NCBI GenBank assembly: GCA_964604905.1
Contig: CAZSCC010000271.1
Coordinates: 1 to 7,749, forward strand
From: JACQFK01 sp964604905
Lineage (GTDB): Bacteria > Planctomycetota > MHYJ01 > JACPRB01
Direction: 5' to 3'
Length of the DNA stretch: 7,749 nt
The notes below the pieces were generated by a model, which was given only the letters and a program-made list of their open reading frames with translations, was not told the origin of the DNA and searched no databases. Below, piece by piece: positions 5,075 through 7,749 of this stretch (its first letter is position 1; every line of letters starts with the position of its first letter). A program made the translations under genes and the position numbers.

Positions 5075-6679
5075 ATGGCCAAGCAGATCATGTTCGACGA
5101 GGAGGCCCGCCGCAAGCTCCTCAACGGCATCCAGAAGCTCGCCGGCGCGGTGAAGGTGACGCTGGGCCCCAGCGGCCGGATCGTCATCCTCGACCAGGAG
5201 CACGGGTCGCCCAGGGCGACCAAGGACGGCGTCACCGTCTCCAAGGAGGTCGAGCTCGAGGACCCGTTCGAGAACATGGGCGCGAAGCTTGCGAACGCCG
5301 CGGCGGAAAAGACCAACGACGTCGCCGGCGACGGGACGACCACCTCTGTGGTGTTCGCCGAGGCCATTTTCGCCGAGGGCCTCAAGCACATCACGGTGGG
5401 TGCGAACCCGGCCCTCGTCAAGCGCGGCATGGACAAGGCTGTCGAGACGGCGGTCGCCGAGATCAAGAAGATCTCGCGCCCGGTGAAGGGCGTGGAGGAT
5501 TACCGGCAAGTGGCCCTGGTCGCCTCGCACTACGACACGCAGGTGGCGGACCTCGTTTCCAAGGCCATGGAGAAGTCCGGCAAGGAGGGCGTGATCACGG
5601 TCGAGGAGTCCAAGGGCTTCGCGACCACGATCGAGCTCGTCGAGGGCCTGCAGTTCGACAAGGGATTCATCTCGCCGTATTTCATCAACAAGCCCGACCA
5701 GCTGATCGCGGAATACGAGAACGCGTACCTGCTTCTGAGCGACCGGAAGATCGCGAACCTCCAGGAGTTCGTGCCGATCCTGGAGCAGGTGGCCCAGGCG
5801 GGCCGGCCCATCCTGATCATCTGCGAGGAGGTCGAAGGCGAGGCGCTCTCGGCGCTCGTCATCAACCGGCTGCGCGGCACGATCCAGGCGGTGGCGGTCA
5901 AGGCTCCCGCGTTCGGGGACCGGCGCAAGGCCATGTTGCAGGACATCGCGATCCTGACGGGCGGCACGGTGGTCACGGAGGATCTGGGCGTCAAGCTGGA
6001 TAACCTCAAGCTCTCCGATCTCGGTACGGCGAAGAAGATCCGCGTCGAGAAGGAGAAGACCACGATCGTCGGCGGTGGCGGGGACAAGAAGGCCATCGAG
6101 GCCCGCATCGAGGAGCTCCGGTCGTCGATGACGAAGACGACCAGCGAGTACGACCGCGAGAAGTACGAGGAGCGGCTGGCGAAGATCACGGGCGGCGTCG
6201 CGATCATCAAGGTCGGCGGCGCGACCGAGACGGAGATGAAGGAGCGCAAGTTTCGCGTGGACGACGCCGTGCACGCGGTGAAGGCCGCGGCGCAGGAGGG
6301 CATCGTGCCCGGCGGCGGGCTGGCCTCGCTCCGGGCCGCGGACGCCATCCTCAAGCTGAAGCTGGAGGGCGACGAGGCGGCGGGGGCCCGCGTGATCGCG
6401 AAGGCGCTCGAGGCCCCGATGGCGACGATCGTCTTGAACGCGGGCTACGATCCCTCGGAGATCCTGACGGAGGCCCGCGAGAAGAGCGGGAGCACCGGCT
6501 TCGACGCCGTCGCGGGAGAGTGGGTCGACCTCTTCAAGGCGGGCGTGGTGGACGCGGCGAAGGTCACGCGCTGCGCGATTCAGAACGCCGCAAGCGTGAT
6601 GTCCGCCCTCCTGACTTCGAAGACGGTCGTCGTCGACCTCAAGGAAGGCAAGAAGAAGGTGGCCGGGGCCACGAAGTAG
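5075..6679 (+). CDS. groEL: GroEL chaperonin 2 (canonical-like)
   Basis: A 534-residue GroEL. GGAG (5066-5069) is five bases before ATG. Catalytic and nucleotide-binding residues are present: Asp51 in TKDGVTV, GDGTTT at 85-90 (Asp86) and Asp397 in RVDDAVH, followed by EGIVPGGG. The apical substrate face looks standard: FISPYF with Tyr202, the helix GEALSALVINRLRG, and KAPAFGDRRKAML. Only two cysteines are present (250 and 500), against six in GroEL1. The C-terminus is short and basic, ending LKEGKKKVAGATK, and lacks the Gly-Gly-Met repeats. This is opposite in charge to the acidic GroEL1 tail. It shares long identical blocks with GroEL1 but differs along its length, so the duplication is old rather than recent. 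It is probably the housekeeping chaperonin, by its closer match to standard sequences. Confidence 0.95.
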   Translation: MAKQIMFDEEARRKLLNGIQKLAGAVKVTLGPSGRIVILDQEHGSPRATKDGVTVSKEVELEDPFENMGAKLANAAAEKTNDVAGDGTTTSVVFAEAIFAEGLKHITVGANPALVKRGMDKAVETAVAEIKKISRPVKGVEDYRQVALVASHYDTQVADLVSKAMEKSGKEGVITVEESKGFATTIELVEGLQFDKGFISPYFINKPDQLIAEYENAYLLLSDRKIANLQEFVPILEQVAQAGRPILIICEEVEGEALSALVINRLRGTIQAVAVKAPAFGDRRKAMLQDIAILTGGTVVTEDLGVKLDNLKLSDLGTAKKIRVEKEKTTIVGGGGDKKAIEARIEELRSSMTKTTSEYDREKYEERLAKITGGVAIIKVGGATETEMKERKFRVDDAVHAVKAAAQEGIVPGGGLASLRAADAILKLKLEGDEAAGARVIAKALEAPMATIVLNAGYDPSEILTEAREKSGSTGFDAVAGEWVDLFKAGVVDAAKVTRCAIQNAASVMSALLTSKTVVVDLKEGKKKVAGATK

Positions 6680-6682
6680 GGA

Positions 6683-6735
6683 AGTCCCGAGTCTTGGGCG
6701 TCCGGCCCGGGATCCGGGACAGAGGGCTCGGGACT
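6683..6735 (+). repeat. Large hairpin between groEL2 and dnaJ
   Basis: AGTCCCGAG (6683-6691) and CTCGGGACT (6727-6735) are perfect complements. Pairing extends inward to 6695/6723 with two G-U pairs, for a 13-bp stem. Inside it CCCGG (6706-6710) pairs with CCGGG (6714-6718) around a three-base loop. It begins 3 bp after the groEL2 stop and ends 4 bp before the dnaJ GTG, so it covers where the dnaJ ribosome-binding site should be. No T-run follows, so it looks like an attenuator, a processing or stability element, or a translation block rather than a terminator. Confidence 0.6.
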
Positions 6736-6739
6736 CATC

Positions 6740-7749
6740 GTGGACGAGAAGCGCGACTACTACGAGCTTCTGGGGGTCGCCCGGAACGCCTCGGCCGACG
6801 AGATCCGGTCGGCCTATCGCAAGGCCGCGCTGAAATACCACCCCGACCGGAACCCGGGCGACAAGGAAGCCGAGCGGAAGTTCAAGGAGATGTCCCAGGC
6901 GTACGACGTCCTCTCCGACGAGAAGAAGCGCCAGCTCTACGACCAGCACGGCCACGAGGGCCTGCGCGGCCAGGCCACGCGCGACTACCAGAACGCGAGC
7001 TTCCAGGACATCTTCGAGGCCTTCGGCGACATTCTCGGTGAAAACTCGCCGCTCGGCGACTTCTTCGGGATGGGGAAGGGAGGGCGCCGCGGGTCGCGCC
7101 GCGGGACGAGCCTGCGGGTCGAGATGGAGATCGATTTCAAGGAGGCGGCGCTCGGGACGAAGAAGACGATCGAGCTGGCCCGCCAAGAGCTCTGCGGGAC
7201 CTGCCACGGCTCGGGCTCGAAGCCGGGGACGCAGCCTGCGGCGTGCGTCACGTGCGCCGGGAAGGGCGTCGTGGGCCGGAACGCCGGCTTCTTCGTGCTC
7301 CAGCAGACCTGCCCCGCGTGCGGCGGGGAGGGAAAGCGGATCGTCTCCCCCTGCGGCGACTGCCGCGGCGCGGGCACGGTCAAGGCGAAGCGGGAGATCG
7401 AGATCCAGATTCCCGCGGGGATCGGGAACGAGACGCGGATGCGCGTCGGGGGCCAGGGCGAGGCGTCGCGCGACGGCGGACCGCCCGGGGACCTCTACTG
7501 CGACATCTACGTCAAGGAGCATCCGTTCTTCAAGCGGGACGAGAACCATCTCTACTGCGAGCTGCCGGTGCCGTTCGCGCTGGCGGCGATGGGCGGCGAG
7601 GTAGATGTGCCCACCCTGGAGGGGAAGTCGACCCTCAAGATTCCCAAGGGGACCCAGAGCGGCGCGCTCCTCCGGATGAAGGGGTCCGGAGTGACGGGGG
7701 TGAACGATGACGGACGACGAGGAAACCAAGCCGCGCTCGCCACGTGCCG
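6740..7749 (+). CDS. dnaJ: DnaJ (Hsp40, type I) co-chaperone; C-terminal end anomalous, no stop in window
   Basis: DnaJ delivers clients to DnaK and stimulates its ATPase. From the GTG at 6740 the J domain (1-70) follows at once: RDYYELLGV, YRKAALKYHPDRNPGD with the HPD motif at 34-36, then AYDVLSD. A short Gly/Phe region contains FQDIFEAFGDILG. All four zinc-binding CxxCxGxG motifs are intact (Cys 152/155, 169/172, 191/194, 205/208), making it type I. C-terminal domain I and part of II follow (PAGIGNETRMRV, HPFFKRDENHLYCE, ALAAMGGEVDVPTLEGK, KIPKGTQSGALLRMKGSGV). After residue 318 (7693) the expected GRGDLLVRVVVEVP-like strand is absent, although the frame stays open to the window edge. No good Shine-Dalgarno precedes the GTG, and a hairpin ends 4 bp before it. 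The J-domain start is secure; the 3' end is not. Confidence 0.88.
   Translation, partial: MDEKRDYYELLGVARNASADEIRSAYRKAALKYHPDRNPGDKEAERKFKEMSQAYDVLSDEKKRQLYDQHGHEGLRGQATRDYQNASFQDIFEAFGDILGENSPLGDFFGMGKGGRRGSRRGTSLRVEMEIDFKEAALGTKKTIELARQELCGTCHGSGSKPGTQPAACVTCAGKGVVGRNAGFFVLQQTCPACGGEGKRIVSPCGDCRGAGTVKAKREIEIQIPAGIGNETRMRVGGQGEASRDGGPPGDLYCDIYVKEHPFFKRDENHLYCELPVPFALAAMGGEVDVPTLEGKSTLKIPKGTQSGALLRMKGSGVTGVNDDGRRGNQAALATC
7707..7749 (+). CDS. Start of a further ORF, possibly grpE (cut by window edge)
   Basis: ATG 7707 is preceded four bases upstream by GGGGGTG (7696-7702), a near-perfect ribosome-binding site (one G in place of A in GGAGGTG), and by an in-frame TGA at 7701-7703. The 14 readable residues, MTDDEETKPRSPRA, use mostly G/C third positions, whereas the overlapping dnaJ frame does not (several codons end in A or T). 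An acidic, polar N-terminus right after dnaJ fits GrpE, the DnaK nucleotide-exchange factor. That identity is a guess from position and composition; too little is visible for a motif. Confidence 0.4.
   Translation, partial: MTDDEETKPRSPRA

Noticed and set aside
5015..7729. Very long minus-strand open frame (about 900 codons) opposite groEL2 and dnaJ
   Set aside because: It is Arg/Leu/Asp/His-rich low-complexity translation typical of the antisense of GC-rich genes, and the plus strand carries unmistakable GroEL and DnaJ motifs.

Overview
The window is GC-rich with strong Shine-Dalgarno sites throughout, so it is bacterial. A groEL-groES-groEL cluster running into dnaJ, a FlgM of the short 'LPxVRxxKIxxxK' type, an FHA protein with a Pro/Ala-rich tail and a CocE/NonD-type hydrolase together suggest a high-GC member of the Planctomycetota or a close relative. 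That placement is inference from gene content and order; no taxonomic marker was searched.

Layout. Positions 1-1005 (+) hold the 3' part of a CocE/NonD (X-Pro dipeptidyl-peptidase-like) alpha/beta hydrolase. It converges, with only 4 bp between stops, on a minus-strand block of three genes. In transcription order these are a secreted TPR/coiled-coil protein (2403-1741), a tRNA-Pro(CGG) with encoded CCA (1730-1653) and an FHA-domain protein (1588-1010). The TPR gene has a good sigma-70-type promoter. On the plus strand follow an orphan anti-sigma factor gene flgM (2603-2896) and a 212-bp control region. Then comes a chaperone operon: groEL1 (3109-4737), groES (4762-5049), groEL2 (5075-6679), dnaJ (6740 onward) and, at the right edge, the start of another ORF that by position and acidic N-terminus could be grpE.

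How the genes work together. GroES is the co-chaperonin lid and could serve either GroEL. GroEL2 looks canonical. GroEL1 has more cysteines, a His for Tyr change in the apical domain and an acidic rather than GGM tail, while the GroEL2 tail is basic. DnaJ (type I) belongs to the DnaK system, so the operon joins the two main folding machines.

Main discoveries. (1) A consensus-perfect sigma-54 (RpoN) -24/-12 promoter lies 32 bp before the groEL1 start. A possible sigma-70 promoter and two near-identical 12-bp direct repeats 21 bp apart lie upstream of it, and no CIRCE element is visible, so this chaperonin operon may be under enhancer-dependent control. (2) A 13-bp-stem hairpin fills the groEL2-dnaJ gap and ends next to the dnaJ GTG start. 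(3) The DnaJ homology breaks off at about residue 318, where coding character moves to another frame and a new ATG with its own ribosome-binding site appears. This means either a truncated DnaJ or a sequence error at a G run.
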